From Zhihengliuella flava (GTDB taxonomy: Bacteria; Actinomycetota; Actinomycetes; Actinomycetales; Micrococcaceae): a stretch of 64,000 bases of DNA. Location: the NCBI RefSeq assembly GCF_015751895.1, contig NZ_JADOTZ010000001.1, forward strand, positions 1,364,001 to 1,428,000, written 5' to 3'. This document shows positions 52,123 to 61,506 of this stretch, piece by piece (position 1 is the first letter of the stretch; each line of letters starts with the position of its first letter). The notes beneath the pieces are model-generated. The model had not been told where the DNA came from. It was given only the letters and a program-made list of their open reading frames with translations, and did no database searches. A program made the translations under genes and the position numbers.

Positions 52123-53148
52123 TTGAATAAGATCCGTCCACTCGGCACCCTCGCGCTGCTTGCGGCCTCCGGCCTCGTCCTGTCCGGCTGCGCGGGCACC
52201 GCCGATGGTGCCGACAACGCCGATGCCAGCGCGGAAGCCACCGCAGAAACCGTCGAGCTCACCTTCGAATACAACACGGCGGGCGCCGAAGAAGAGCCGG
52301 TCTACGAAGAGACGACGGTTGAGGTGCCGAAGAACCCGGAGAACGTGGTCATCTTCGACATGGCCTCCCTTGACACCTGGGGCGCGCTCGGCGGCGAAGT
52401 GGCCGGCGCTCCGCTGGAGTCCGTTCCGGAGTATCTGGAAGACGTCCTGGCCGAGGACGCCATCAACGCTGGCTCCCTCTTCGAGGCCGACCTGCTGGAA
52501 ATCGAAGCCTCCGATCCGGACCTGATCATCGTGGCCGGGCGTTCTGCCGCGCTCTACCAGGACCTCAGCGAAATCGCCCCCACCGTTGACCTCTCCTCGC
52601 AGGGCTCCTTCGAGGACACCCTGGAGCGCAACGTCAACTTCATCGGCGAAGTGCTCGGCGCCGAGGACGAGGCTCAGGCCGCGCTCGACGAGCTCTCGGC
52701 CGGCATCGAGGAAGCCCGGGCCGTCACCGCGGACATTGGCACCGGCCTGAGCGTCATGGTCTCCGGCGACAGCGTGAGCGCCCTCAAGCCCGCCAACGGC
52801 GACTTCTCCGGCCGCAACCTCCGCGGCGGGCTGGTCTACGACGTCTTCGGCGTGGAGCCGGTCCTCGACGACATCGAGGAAGCCACCCACGGCGAGCCGG
52901 TCTCCTTCGAGTTCCTGCTGGAGCATGACCCGGACTACCTGTTCGTGACGGACCGCAACGCCGCCACCGACGCCGAGGGCGAGCAGGCCGCCGAGGTGGT
53001 CCTCGACAACGAGATCGTCCACCAGACCACGGCATGGCAGAACGATCAGGTGGTCTACCTCGATCCGACCGCTTGGTACATCGTCTTCGGCGGCATCGAA
53101 ACCACGCAGATCATGATCGACGACATCCTCTCGATCACCGCCGAGTAG
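52123..53148 (+). CDS. Siderophore ABC transporter, substrate-binding lipoprotein (CeuA/YclQ-like)
   Basis: 341-aa lipoprotein with lipobox LSGCAG (Cys near residue 23) and a Peripla_BP_2 fold: VVIFDMASLDTWGALG, IEASDPDLIIVAGRSAALYQDL, FIGEVLG, and EFLLEHDPDYLFVTDRNA. Family members bind catecholate or petrobactin-type ferric siderophores. The TTG at 52123 is chosen because AGGAG lies seven bases before it and no ATG or GTG gives an intact signal peptide. First gene of a four-gene ABC importer behind an iron box. Confidence 0.9.
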   Translation: MNKIRPLGTLALLAASGLVLSGCAGTADGADNADASAEATAETVELTFEYNTAGAEEEPVYEETTVEVPKNPENVVIFDMASLDTWGALGGEVAGAPLESVPEYLEDVLAEDAINAGSLFEADLLEIEASDPDLIIVAGRSAALYQDLSEIAPTVDLSSQGSFEDTLERNVNFIGEVLGAEDEAQAALDELSAGIEEARAVTADIGTGLSVMVSGDSVSALKPANGDFSGRNLRGGLVYDVFGVEPVLDDIEEATHGEPVSFEFLLEHDPDYLFVTDRNAATDAEGEQAAEVVLDNEIVHQTTAWQNDQVVYLDPTAWYIVFGGIETTQIMIDDILSITAE

Positions 53149-53181
53149 TCAGGCCGTGTTTCCCACTATGCAGCGCTTCTC

Positions 53182-54198
53182 ATGGCTGTAGCCGCACCGG
53201 CGCCCAGCAGCACCCCCACCCGCTCGCGTGATGCACGCACGTGGGTGGGGGTGCTCTTCGGCGTCAGCCTCGTTGTCCTCGCCGCCGTGAGCCTCTTCAT
53301 CGGCGCCTCCAGCGACGCCTCGCTCACGGGCGTGATCGCGGGCGACGACGGCTCGCTCTTCCTGCTGGCCGCGAGCCGCCTGCCCCGCACCGTGGCGCTC
53401 ATCCTCGCCGGCGCCGCCCTCGGCATCGCCGGCCTCATCATGCAGATGCTGGTCCGGAACAAGTTTGTTGAACCCTCCACCACCGGCGTGACCGAGTTCG
53501 CCGGGTTGGGCATGCTGACCGCCATGGTGTTCTGGCCGGGCATGGCCCTGCCACTGCGGATGACGCTCGTGGCGCTCTTCGCCCTCGCCGGCACGTGGTT
53601 TTTCCTGCGCATCATCCGGTTCGTCCCGGTGCGCCAGCTGGTCCTCGTCCCGCTCGTGGGAATCATGCTCGGCGGCGTCGTCGGCGCGGTCACCACGTTC
53701 TTCGCCTACCGCCTGGACCTCCTCCAGTCCCTCGGCCAGTGGTCCCAGGGGTCCTTCGCGAACGTCATGCGCGGCCGCTACGAATTCCTGTGGATCGCTG
53801 CGCTGATGGTGGTCATCGCGTGGATCGCCGCGGACCGCTTCAGCGTGATCGGCCTCGGCGAGGAGTTCGCCACCAATCTGGGCCTGAACTACCGCCGCGT
53901 GGTCGCGATCGGGATGGTCATCATCGCCGTCATCACCGCCTGCGTGCTGGTCACCGCCGGCGTCCTCCCCTTCCTGGGGCTGGTGGTGCCCAACATTGTC
54001 AGCCTCATCATCGGGGACAACGTCCGGCGCGCCATCCCCTGGGTGGCCGGGCTGGGCTCCGTGTTCGTCCTAGCGTGCGACATCGTGGCCCGCGTCATCC
54101 GGTTCCCGTACGAGATCCCGCTGTCCGTCGTCGTCGGCATCGTCGGCGCCGGCCTGTTCCTCTGGCTCCTGTTGCGTAGGAGGGCCCGTGCTCACTGA
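53182..54198 (+). CDS. Siderophore ABC transporter permease 1 (FecCD family)
   Basis: 338 aa, about nine to ten helices. FecCD motifs SRLPRTVALILAGAALGIAGLIMQ, FVEPSTTGVTEFAGLGML and the coupling region LGLNYRRVVAIGM, then GVLPFLGLVVPNIV. YclN-like. It starts 33 bp after the binding-protein stop and overlaps the second permease by 11 bp. Confidence 0.92.
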   Translation: MAVAAPAPSSTPTRSRDARTWVGVLFGVSLVVLAAVSLFIGASSDASLTGVIAGDDGSLFLLAASRLPRTVALILAGAALGIAGLIMQMLVRNKFVEPSTTGVTEFAGLGMLTAMVFWPGMALPLRMTLVALFALAGTWFFLRIIRFVPVRQLVLVPLVGIMLGGVVGAVTTFFAYRLDLLQSLGQWSQGSFANVMRGRYEFLWIAALMVVIAWIAADRFSVIGLGEEFATNLGLNYRRVVAIGMVIIAVITACVLVTAGVLPFLGLVVPNIVSLIIGDNVRRAIPWVAGLGSVFVLACDIVARVIRFPYEIPLSVVVGIVGAGLFLWLLLRRRARAH

Positions 54199-55282
54199 TA
54201 CCTCCGCCACCGGCGGGACCGCCACCCGGCCGGACGACGACGACGCCGCCTCCCAGCGCCCGGCGCCCACCGCCACGCTCGGCGCGCCCGAGCCGTCCCG
54301 CGCTCCGCTGCTCCAACGCGTCCGCGCCCTCTGGGCACGGCCCGGCGCCCGGCTGACGCTCTTGGGCGCGGCCGCCGTCGTCCTCGCCCTGTTTTATCTC
54401 TTCTACGACGTGCCCGGCTCGCTGCTGTTCGCCGCCAAAATTCGCGGGCTGTCCATCGCCGCCATGGTGGTGGTGGCCGTGGCCGTCGGGGCCTCGACCG
54501 TGGTGTTTCACACCATCACGCAGAACCGCATTCTCACCCCGTCGATCATGGGATTCGATTCCTTTTACGGGCTGATCACCACACTCATGGTCTTCGCCTT
54601 CGGCGCCACGGGATTCCTCCGGGCGGACAGCATGGTCATGTGGGTGATCCAGGTGGCGGTCATGGTGGCGTTCAGCGTCCTGCTGTTCACCTGGCTGTTC
54701 GCCGGCAAGCGGCGCTCCATCCACCTCATGCTGCTGGTGGGCATCGTGCTGGGCACCTTCTTCCGCAGCTTCACCGAGTGGATGCAGCGCATGCTGGACC
54801 CCCTGGACTTTCAGGTGGTCACGGATGCGATGTTCGCCTCCCTCACCCGCCCCGACCCCACGCTGCTTGCGTTCACCGCGCTCCTGGTGGCCGCAGGCTG
54901 CGCGGTGCTCATCCCGCTGCTGGCCAAGCTGGACGTGCTCACGCTCGGCGAGCCCATGGCCGTGGGCCTCGGCGTGAATCACCGGCGCGTGGTCATGACG
55001 CTCTTCCTCGTGGTGTCCCTCATGGTGGCCGCGTCCACCGCTCTGGTGGGACCCATCCTGTTCTTCGGGCTGATCGTCGCGAACCTCGCCTACTCCTATG
55101 CCGGCACCTTCCGGCACGCGTGGACACTCCCGACGGCGGCGCTCCTCGGCGTGGTGTGCCTCCTAGGTGGCCAACTCGTCGTCGAACAGCTCCTCGGGTT
55201 TGAGGGCACGCTCTCCACGGTGATCGAGTTCGCCGGCGGGCTGTTCTTCCTCTTCCTGGTTCTACGAAAGGGGGCGCGATGA
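54188..55282 (+). CDS. Siderophore ABC transporter permease 2 (FecCD family)
   Basis: 364 aa. A hydrophilic N-terminus of about 50 residues precedes eight or nine helices. ITQNRILTPSIMGFDSFYGLI, LGEPMAVGLGVNHRRVVM (ATPase coupling helix) and GPILFFGLIVANLAYSYAG mark the family; YclO-like. GTG start inside the end of permease 1, with AGGAGG upstream, and four-base overlap with the ATPase gene. Forms a heterodimeric channel with permease 1. Confidence 0.92.
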   Translation: MLTDTSATGGTATRPDDDDAASQRPAPTATLGAPEPSRAPLLQRVRALWARPGARLTLLGAAAVVLALFYLFYDVPGSLLFAAKIRGLSIAAMVVVAVAVGASTVVFHTITQNRILTPSIMGFDSFYGLITTLMVFAFGATGFLRADSMVMWVIQVAVMVAFSVLLFTWLFAGKRRSIHLMLLVGIVLGTFFRSFTEWMQRMLDPLDFQVVTDAMFASLTRPDPTLLAFTALLVAAGCAVLIPLLAKLDVLTLGEPMAVGLGVNHRRVVMTLFLVVSLMVAASTALVGPILFFGLIVANLAYSYAGTFRHAWTLPTAALLGVVCLLGGQLVVEQLLGFEGTLSTVIEFAGGLFFLFLVLRKGAR

Positions 55283-56037
55283 TCGCGCTCAACGGCGCGT
55301 CCAAGCGCTACAACGGCACCACGGTGCTCGACGACGTCTCGATCGAGTTCGGCGGGGAGGGCATCACGGCGCTGATCGGCCCCAACGGAGCCGGCAAGTC
55401 CACCCTCTTCGGGATCATCGGCCGGCTCATCCAGCCGGACGCGGGCTCGGTGACGATCGACGGGATGGACGTCAAAACGGCGCCGGCCAGGGACCTAGCG
55501 CGCAGTATTGCCGTGTTGCGCCAAGACAACCACATCGCCGCCCGCCTCACCGTGCAGGACTTGGTGGAGTTCGGCCGATTCCCGCATTCGCAGGGGCGCC
55601 TCACCGTGACGGACCGGGACGCGATCGAGCAGGCCATCGCCTACCTGGAGCTCGAGCCCTTCCGGCATCGGTTCCTCGACGAGCTCTCCGGCGGTCAGCG
55701 CCAGCGCGCGTTCATCGCGATGGTGGTGGCGCAGGACACCAAGTACGTCCTGTTGGACGAGCCGCTGAACAACCTGGACCTGCGCCACATGACGGACATC
55801 ATGAAGCTGATCCGCCGGCTGGCGGATGACTTGGGCAAGCGCGTCGTCGTCGTGCTGCATGACATCAATTTCGCGGCCCACTACAGCGACAGGATTGTGG
55901 CGATGCGTGAGGGGGCGATCATCGCCGATGCGCCCGCAGCGCAGATCATGGACCCGTCCGTGCTGCGTGAGGTGTACTCAACGGACGTGGACGTGCGGGA
56001 GATCGACGGGCGGCGCGTGGCCCTCTACTACGCCTAA
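55279..56037 (+). CDS. Siderophore ABC transporter ATPase
   Basis: 252-aa ABC ATPase. Walker A GPNGAGKS at residues 34-41, Q-loop in LRQDNHIAARLTVQDLV, signature LSGGQRQRAFIAM, Walker B YVLLDEPLNNLDLRH and the switch His in VVVLHDINFAAHYSD. The ATG overlaps the permease 2 stop (ATGA). Last gene of the importer operon; YclP-like. Confidence 0.94.
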   Translation: MIALNGASKRYNGTTVLDDVSIEFGGEGITALIGPNGAGKSTLFGIIGRLIQPDAGSVTIDGMDVKTAPARDLARSIAVLRQDNHIAARLTVQDLVEFGRFPHSQGRLTVTDRDAIEQAIAYLELEPFRHRFLDELSGGQRQRAFIAMVVAQDTKYVLLDEPLNNLDLRHMTDIMKLIRRLADDLGKRVVVVLHDINFAAHYSDRIVAMREGAIIADAPAAQIMDPSVLREVYSTDVDVREIDGRRVALYYA

Positions 56038-56111
56038 CCGTCCAGCGCCGCGGCGCCCGGCGGGGGCGGCGGTAGGCTGGTGGCGGCCACCTACGCCTGA
56101 CGGGGAGAAAC

Positions 56112-57554
56112 ATGCAGCACTATGACCTGATCATCATCGGCACCGGCTCCGGAAACTCCATCCTGGACGAGCGGTTCCGCGGCCTGAAAGTGGCCATGAT
56201 CGAGCGCGGCGCGTTCGGCGGCACGTGCCTGAACGCCGGCTGCATCCCCACCAAAATGCTGGTCTACACGGCGGACGTGGCCAGCACCCCCGCCCACTCC
56301 AGCCGCCTCGGCGTGGACGAAACGCTGGACGGCGTCCGCTGGGCCGAGATTCGGGACCGCATTTTTGCGGACCGCATTGACCTGATCGCCGCTGGCGGCC
56401 GCGACTACCGGATCAACCACGAGGACAACTCCCACGTGGACGTGTACTTGGGCACCGCGCGCTTCACGGGCGAGCGCCAGGTGGAGATCACGCCGAACGA
56501 CGGCGGCGCGGTCACCGCGATCTCGGCGGACCAGGTGGTCATCGCCGCCGGCTCCCGCCCCTCCATCCCGGACATCGAGGGCCTCGCCGACGCCGACTAC
56601 CTGACCAGTGACACGGTGATGCGTCTGGAGGAGCTGCCCGCGTCCATGACCATCCTCGGCAGCGGCTTCGTGGCGGCCGAGTTTGCGCACGTGTTCTCCT
56701 CGCTGGGCGTGGCCGTCACGCTGATCGCGCGCTCGGCGGCGCTGCTGCGCGCGGAAGACGCGGACATTTCCGAGCGCTTCACGGAGCTCGCCCTCGGCAG
56801 CTTCGACGAGGGCGGCACCCAGTCGGGCGCCGGGTGGGACGTCCGGCTGAACACCTCCACCCGGCGGGTGGAGCAGTACGACGGCGGCATTCGCCTCCAC
56901 GTGGACACCCCCGCCGGGCCGGGGACCATCGAGTCCGAAGTCCTCTTGGTCGCGACGGGCCGAACGCCCAACACGGACCAGCTGAACGTGGCCGCCGCGG
57001 GGCTCGAGACCACGGAGTCCGGGCTGCTGGCGGTGGATGAGTACCAGCGCGCGGTGGCCGGCGGCGACGTCGTCCCCGGCGTGTGGGCGCTCGGCGACAT
57101 CTGCTCGCCGTACCAGCTCAAGCACGTGGCCAATCACGAGCAGCGCGTGGTGCAGCACAACGTGATCAACCCGGAGCAGCTGATCGCCTCCGACCACCGG
57201 TTTGTGCCGCACGCGGTGTTTAGCGCACCGCAGATCGCGTCCGTGGGCCTGACGGAAGCCCAGGCGCTGGAGCGGGGGCTGGACATCGACGTGGCGCGGC
57301 AGGATTACGGCGGGATCGCCTACGGCTGGGCCATGGAGGATTCCACCGGATTCGCCAAGCTCATCGCGGACCGCTCCACGGGGCTGCTGGTGGGCGCGCA
57401 CATCATTGGGCCGCAGGCCTCGGCGCTCATTCAGCCGCTCATTCAGGCCATGAGCTTTGACCAGCCGGTGGCCAGCTTGGCCCGCGGCCAATACTGGATC
57501 CACCCGGCGCTGCCAGAACTGATCGAGAACGCGCTGCTGCAGCTGGACGTGTGA
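56112..57554 (+). CDS. mtr: Mycothione reductase
   Basis: NADPH-dependent flavoprotein that keeps mycothiol reduced, 480 aa. The redox disulfide is [14 protein letters not shown] (Cys39 and Cys44). [17 protein letters not shown] binds [23 protein letters not shown] contacts FAD, and the C-terminal [16 protein letters not shown] contains the His-Glu pair of the family. The region after GCIPTKML ([10 protein letters not shown]) matches mycothione reductases and not lipoamide dehydrogenases. GGGGAG precedes the ATG. Diagnostic for an actinobacterium. Confidence 0.92.
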   Translation: MQHYDLIIIGTGSGNSILDERFRGLKVAMIERGAFGGTCLNAGCIPTKMLVYTADVASTPAHSSRLGVDETLDGVRWAEIRDRIFADRIDLIAAGGRDYRINHEDNSHVDVYLGTARFTGERQVEITPNDGGAVTAISADQVVIAAGSRPSIPDIEGLADADYLTSDTVMRLEELPASMTILGSGFVAAEFAHVFSSLGVAVTLIARSAALLRAEDADISERFTELALGSFDEGGTQSGAGWDVRLNTSTRRVEQYDGGIRLHVDTPAGPGTIESEVLLVATGRTPNTDQLNVAAAGLETTESGLLAVDEYQRAVAGGDVVPGVWALGDICSPYQLKHVANHEQRVVQHNVINPEQLIASDHRFVPHAVFSAPQIASVGLTEAQALERGLDIDVARQDYGGIAYGWAMEDSTGFAKLIADRSTGLLVGAHIIGPQASALIQPLIQAMSFDQPVASLARGQYWIHPALPELIENALLQLDV

Positions 57555-57555
57555 T

Positions 57556-58464
57556 TCACCGGCGCGTGAGCGTCCACGGCAGCCCGGTGATGTCCAGGCG
57601 GTGGGCGCCCGCGGCCTGCTCCCCCGCTTGGCGCACCGGGTGCAGCGGGTGGGGCGCGTGCCCGGCCTCGGCTAGGTCGTCCCGCCACTGCGCGTCCCCG
57701 TGCCAGAGCACGAACTTCCGCTCGCCCTCGCTCAGCAACTGGCTCCGGTACTCCACAAACGCCGTCCCCGCGTCAGGGTCATCGAGGACGACGCCGCCGC
57801 CCCCGTGCGCGGCGGACTCGCCGGCCGCTCGGCTCGCCAAGGCGCCGCGGGCGGCCGCGGTCACCTGCTCGACGGTGTCGCCGGCCTCGGCGAGCCAATT
57901 CAGCGTGGCCCAGATCGGCGGGACCAACCGCTTCTCCCCCGCCCCGTGCCGCGCCAGCGCGTCGGCGGGCGTGAGCCACTCCCACGCACTGTGTTCGCCA
58001 TCGCTGAGGCGGACCTGATCCGAGGAGCGCGCGCCACCCGGCTGAATGGCATCCTCCTGGCCAGCGCCTCCCTCGCCCTCCAGGGGCGCTAGGTAGTACC
58101 AGGCGCGCATGCGCTTCGGCGAGTCCGCCGGCGGCACCCAACAGGTCATCGGCAGGAGGCTGGCCGCGTCAATGCGCAGCCCCGTCTCCTCCTCCGTCTC
58201 CCGCACGGCCGCTCGCCGAGTCGCCGCCACCAACGCACGGGGCACCTCCGCGACCGGGACATCGGTGGCCCACGCGGCGGCGTCGTACTCCGCGGGCGTG
58301 CCCGCATCCTCCGGGTCCACGTATCCTCCCGGGAACACCCAGGCGCCGGCGAAGGAGCCGCGCATGAGGCGTTCGAGCAGCAGGACCTCCACGCCGGCGG
58401 CACCGTCCCGGACCAGAACCGCGACGGCGGCGTTTCCGGCGAACTCAGTGGGCGGGTTGGTCAT
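57556..58464 (-). CDS. NUDT19-like Nudix hydrolase
   Basis: 302 aa. The Nudix box is interrupted: GGYVDPEDAG is followed about 35 residues later by AAVRETEEETGLRI, the insertion typical of NUDT19/acyl-CoA-diphosphatase relatives. LLLERLMRGSFAGAWVFPGG precedes it. A C-terminal domain ends with VLWHGDAQW and LDITGLPWTLTRR. The ATG at 58464 has GAGGAG upstream. It overlaps nothing but is convergent with mycothione reductase with one base between stops. Substrate (CoA or a diphosphate) not fixed. Confidence 0.85.
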   Translation of the reverse strand: MTNPPTEFAGNAAVAVLVRDGAAGVEVLLLERLMRGSFAGAWVFPGGYVDPEDAGTPAEYDAAAWATDVPVAEVPRALVAATRRAAVRETEEETGLRIDAASLLPMTCWVPPADSPKRMRAWYYLAPLEGEGGAGQEDAIQPGGARSSDQVRLSDGEHSAWEWLTPADALARHGAGEKRLVPPIWATLNWLAEAGDTVEQVTAAARGALASRAAGESAAHGGGGVVLDDPDAGTAFVEYRSQLLSEGERKFVLWHGDAQWRDDLAEAGHAPHPLHPVRQAGEQAAGAHRLDITGLPWTLTRR

Positions 58465-58545
58465 CTTTGACTCCTCGGGAATGGTGGGGCGGGGCGCGCG
58501 GTTACCGTATCCACATACTGCCACTGACCAAGGATGGGATTCATC

Positions 58546-59148
58546 ATGAAGATTGCTGTGTACGGTGCCACGGGCATGGTTGGCCGCGAGGTTGTTGCCG
58601 AGGCGCTGCGGCGCGGACACGAGGTCACGGCGGTGTCCCGCCAGGGCACGCCCGTCGACGGCGCCGCATCCGCCACCGCCGAGTTGACCGATCTCGCCAC
58701 GTACCGCGAGCTCGCCTCCGCACACGACGTGGTGGTGCTCTCCGTCCCGACACCGCGCGATGGCAGCGATCACGCGCCCATCATCGAGGCGCACGAGCAG
58801 ATTGCGGAGACCCTGGTGCCGGCGCGCGTGTTCGTGGTCGGTGGCGCGGGTGCGCTGGAGGTCGACGGCGTGCAGCTGCGCAATACGGAGGGCTTCCCGC
58901 CGGAGTACAAGCTGGAGGCGGACAGCTTCGCGGAGATCCTGAACTTCTACCAGGACTCCTCCGGCGTGAACTGGACCATGCTGGCTCCGGCGCCGATGAT
59001 CGCACCGGGCGAGCGCACGGGTGAATACCAGGTGGGCGTGAACGCGCCGGTAGGCGACTCGGTGTCCACGCAAGACTTCGCCGTCGCCGTGCTGGACGAG
59101 CTGGAGACCCCGCAGAACGAGAATCGCCGCTTCACGGTCGCCAACTAG
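58546..59148 (+). CDS. NAD(P)H-binding oxidoreductase (YwnB-like)
   Basis: 200-aa atypical SDR. N-terminal IAVYGATGMVGREVVAEAL nucleotide loop, VTAVSRQGTPVD, VFVVGGAGALEV and WTMLAPAPMIAPGERTG. An ATG at 58534 is possible but is part of the AAGGATGGG ribosome site; the one at 58546 starts the core strand directly. Unknown substrate, related to the SDR near 38 kb only in fold. Divergent from the Nudix gene. Confidence 0.83.
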   Translation: MKIAVYGATGMVGREVVAEALRRGHEVTAVSRQGTPVDGAASATAELTDLATYRELASAHDVVVLSVPTPRDGSDHAPIIEAHEQIAETLVPARVFVVGGAGALEVDGVQLRNTEGFPPEYKLEADSFAEILNFYQDSSGVNWTMLAPAPMIAPGERTGEYQVGVNAPVGDSVSTQDFAVAVLDELETPQNENRRFTVAN

Positions 59149-59160
59149 CGGACCCGCGTT

Positions 59161-59242
59161 CATTTCGCCCCGTTCTTCGTCGGGCGGCCCCCGGAAGTGC
59201 ACGGGACGGCCTCCTGAACCATGTGAAGAACGGGGCGACATG
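59161..59242. repeat. 82-bp inverted-repeat element, copy 1
   Basis: CATTTCGCCCCGTTCTTC (59161-59178) and its inverse GAAGAACGGGGCGACATG (59225-59242) differ at one position and enclose 46 bp. It lies between the SDR stop and an SRPBCC gene. The same end sequence and the same 82-bp span recur at 60.7 kb, so it is a repeated element and not only a terminator. Confidence 0.75.
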
Positions 59243-59289
59243 AGGCCCACCCCTAGCCGGGCGGCTCCCGCGGGTCTAGCATGGCCGCC

Positions 59290-59748
59290 ATGCGGATCGA
59301 CACCGCCTCTCGCCTCATCGCCGCCGACGCCCGCGCGGTGCTCGCCGCGTTCACGGACGCGGACGCCTTCGTCGCGTGGCTACCGCCCGCTGGCATGACG
59401 GGCCGGCTGGAACGCTTCGATCCGCGCGCCGGCGGGAGCTTCAGCATGGTGCTGACCTACGACGAGCCGCCGGCCGGTGGGGGAAAATCTGGGGCCGACA
59501 CGGATACCTCGCAGGCGCAGATCACGGAGCTCAGCCCGGAGCGGATCGTCTGGCAGATCCGGTTTCCATCCGAGGACCAGGTCGCCGCGCCGGCCATGAC
59601 CATGGAGTGGACCCTCGCCGGGGAGGCCCGCGGGACCCTCGTGACGGTCGCCGCGCGGGACGTGCCCGCCTTCATCTCGCCAGCGGACCATGCCGAAGGT
59701 CTCGCCTCGTCGTTGGCGAACTTGGCCGCCGTCGTCGAGCGCGGCTGA
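59290..59748 (+). CDS. SRPBCC (AHSA1-type) protein
   Basis: 152 aa, START-like lipid or ligand-binding cavity fold. AFTDADAFVAWLPPAGMTGRLERFDPRAGGSF is the typical N-terminal strand-helix, and SPERIVWQIRF and MTMEWTLAGEARGTLVTV follow. ATGs at 59281 and 59290 are both open; TAGCAT sits seven bases before the second, with no Shine-Dalgarno, so a leaderless start at 59290 is preferred. Role unknown. Confidence 0.8.
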   Translation: MRIDTASRLIAADARAVLAAFTDADAFVAWLPPAGMTGRLERFDPRAGGSFSMVLTYDEPPAGGGKSGADTDTSQAQITELSPERIVWQIRFPSEDQVAAPAMTMEWTLAGEARGTLVTVAARDVPAFISPADHAEGLASSLANLAAVVERG

Positions 59749-59781
59749 GAACCGCGGGGTCAGCCGGGGCCGTCGGTGCCC

Positions 59782-60585
59782 CTAACCGCCGAACAGCACC
59801 GGCACCGCGGCCACTTGCTCGAGGCTGCCGTCCCGCGCGCTATAGGTCAGGAACAGCACGGCCCCCTGACCGGACCCCGGTTCCGTGAAATCGATGTCAC
59901 CGGCGAACGGCCCGAGGTCCGGCCCGCCGCTGCCGGTCACCGGTTGCTGACCGAGGACCTCGCCCGCGGCATCGCGGACTTGGACCACCACGTTGCCCTC
60001 GAACGCGCGCGCCTGGCCGCTAACCGCGACGGGCGAAGACACGTTGGACCCGGCCTCCGGCGCCGTCACCTGGATGTCGGCGGTCACCGAGCCGAGCACG
60101 TACCACGCGCCGTCGGAGAGCTGCCGCACCAGAACGGTGGTGCTGAGCCGGCCGCCCGCCGCGGTGACCTCGAACTCGCCGGAGCGGGTATCGCCCTGCC
60201 TGAAGTCGGAGATCCTCGGCGCGCTGAATCCGGCGTAGTCCGTGGCGAACGCCTGCGCCGCCGCCTCCGGTGCGGCAAAGTCGCTCCGGCCCGGCGCCGG
60301 GAAGACGACGCTGGCGGCCTCGGCCGCCGGTAGCGAGGCTGAGGGCCCCGGGGCATCGGCGCTTCCGCTGGCCGGCGCGCTCGTGGTGGCCGCACCGGAG
60401 CTCGACTTCGGGCTGCTCGGTTCGGAACTGCTCGGTTCGGAACTGCTGGGAGCGATGCTGGCTGTAGCCGTGGTCGCCAAGGAGCTGCTCGATCCCCCGC
60501 CGGGTGCACCGGCAGCGCAACCGCTGAGCAGCACGGCACCGGCCGCCACCGCGGCCACACGCGTGAAGCTACTTCCCGTTGTCAT
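59782..60585 (-). CDS. Gmad2-type immunoglobulin-like lipoprotein
   Basis: 267-aa lipoprotein, lipobox LLSGCA (Cys near residue 23), a long Ser/Pro/Ala-rich linker containing the repeated SSSEPSS unit, an unrecognised middle domain with WYVLGSVTADIQV and a C-terminal Gmad2 domain: ITV-like strand followed by GSNVSSPVAVSGQARAFEGNVVVQV and GPFAGDIDF. Gmad2 domains occur in spore-germination and cell-surface proteins; here probably a wall-associated binding protein. Confidence 0.82.
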   Translation of the reverse strand: MTTGSSFTRVAAVAAGAVLLSGCAAGAPGGGSSSSLATTATASIAPSSSEPSSSEPSSPKSSSGAATTSAPASGSADAPGPSASLPAAEAASVVFPAPGRSDFAAPEAAAQAFATDYAGFSAPRISDFRQGDTRSGEFEVTAAGGRLSTTVLVRQLSDGAWYVLGSVTADIQVTAPEAGSNVSSPVAVSGQARAFEGNVVVQVRDAAGEVLGQQPVTGSGGPDLGPFAGDIDFTEPGSGQGAVLFLTYSARDGSLEQVAAVPVLFGG

Positions 60586-60926
60586 ACCTCAAGCGAAGCA
60601 CCACCCGGTGCGTGGCGTAAGGCCTCGCAGGCCTCAATTCGGCCGCACCTCGGACACGTTCAGGTCACGGGCCCGCCCTACCGCTGGTTCAGCCGCGCAT
60701 TCTGCCCCGTTCTGGCTGGGGATTTGCCGGGACGTTCACGTAATTTCGGGGCAGAAGCGATGTATAACGGGGCGAAATGGCGGCACCGGCCGCCTCAGCC
60801 CGCCCGGCCCCGCTCTGAAGTCACAGCCTCGCGCTATGACCCCCACAGCCACCCCATAGAACGCGCCTGCATGCTGGATCACGAAGGCAATCCCCACCTT
60901 CATCCCTCAAGAGAAAGGACCGTGTC
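60586..60926. other. Intergenic region with an inverted-repeat element
   Basis: No gene recognised. It contains the second 82-bp inverted-repeat element (60698-60779) and, near the right end, the ribosome site for the small secreted protein (AAAGGA at about 60914). Promoters for the lipoprotein (left) and secreted protein (right) must lie here, but no confident -35/-10 was found. Confidence 0.6.
60698..60779. repeat. 82-bp inverted-repeat element, copy 2
   Basis: Left end CATTCTGCCCCGTTCTGG (60698-60715), right end AACGGGGCGAAATG (60766-60779), the inverse of CATTTCGCCCCGTT. An internal CGGGGCAGAA (60747-60756) is the exact inverse of TTCTGCCCCG (60700-60709), giving a second pairing. End-to-end length equals copy 1. 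Confidence 0.72.
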
Positions 60927-61349
60927 ATGGACACGATCACCCCCGAGACCACCCGCCCCCGCCGCCTGAGCGGCAAGGTCATTGGCGCTTCGACCGCCGT
61001 GGCCGTCGCCGGCCTACTGGGCCTAGGCGTCGTCTCCGCCAACGCGGCTGAGACCGACGCACCGGCCGAATCGTCCACCTCGTCCCAGGCCCCGGCGGAG
61101 GACACTGAGACCGGCACCGGGTCCGGCACCGAATCGGGCACGCCGAACGACGCCGGCACGGCGCCGACCGAGCAGGGCGCACCGGGCGAGGGCGGGCCGG
61201 CTACCGGCGAGCGCGGCGCGGGTGGCGAGGGTCAACCCGGCGGAGCCGGGTGCGAAGACGCCGAGGACTCTGCCACCGGCGCGCAGCCGGAGGACACCAC
61301 CGAGCAGCAGGGCTCCACCGGGGAGACGTCCTTCGTCGCCACCACCTAA
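60927..61349 (+). CDS. Small secreted acidic Gly/Glu/Thr-rich protein
   Basis: 140 aa. A signal peptide (LSGKVIGASTAVAVAGLLGLGVVSANA) is followed by a low-complexity tail rich in Gly, Glu, Thr, Ala and Ser with no folded domain or anchor; one lone Cys in GGAGCEDAED. AAAGGA precedes the ATG by about ten bases. Function unknown; the composition suggests a flexible cell-surface or released polypeptide. Confidence 0.65.
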   Translation: MDTITPETTRPRRLSGKVIGASTAVAVAGLLGLGVVSANAAETDAPAESSTSSQAPAEDTETGTGSGTESGTPNDAGTAPTEQGAPGEGGPATGERGAGGEGQPGGAGCEDAEDSATGAQPEDTTEQQGSTGETSFVATT

Positions 61350-61506
61350 GCCCGCGATTCCGCGGTGAGCCCGGCCCAGGCCACCGCGGGACGCGCCCAG
61401 CGCACCGCCGTCATTCCCCTTCCTCCGACGGCGGTGCGTGCGTTTAACGATGCCGAAAATGTGCCGCCGCTCCCTCTTGCGCTGAACCCGCCAGCGCCGT
61501 AATCTA

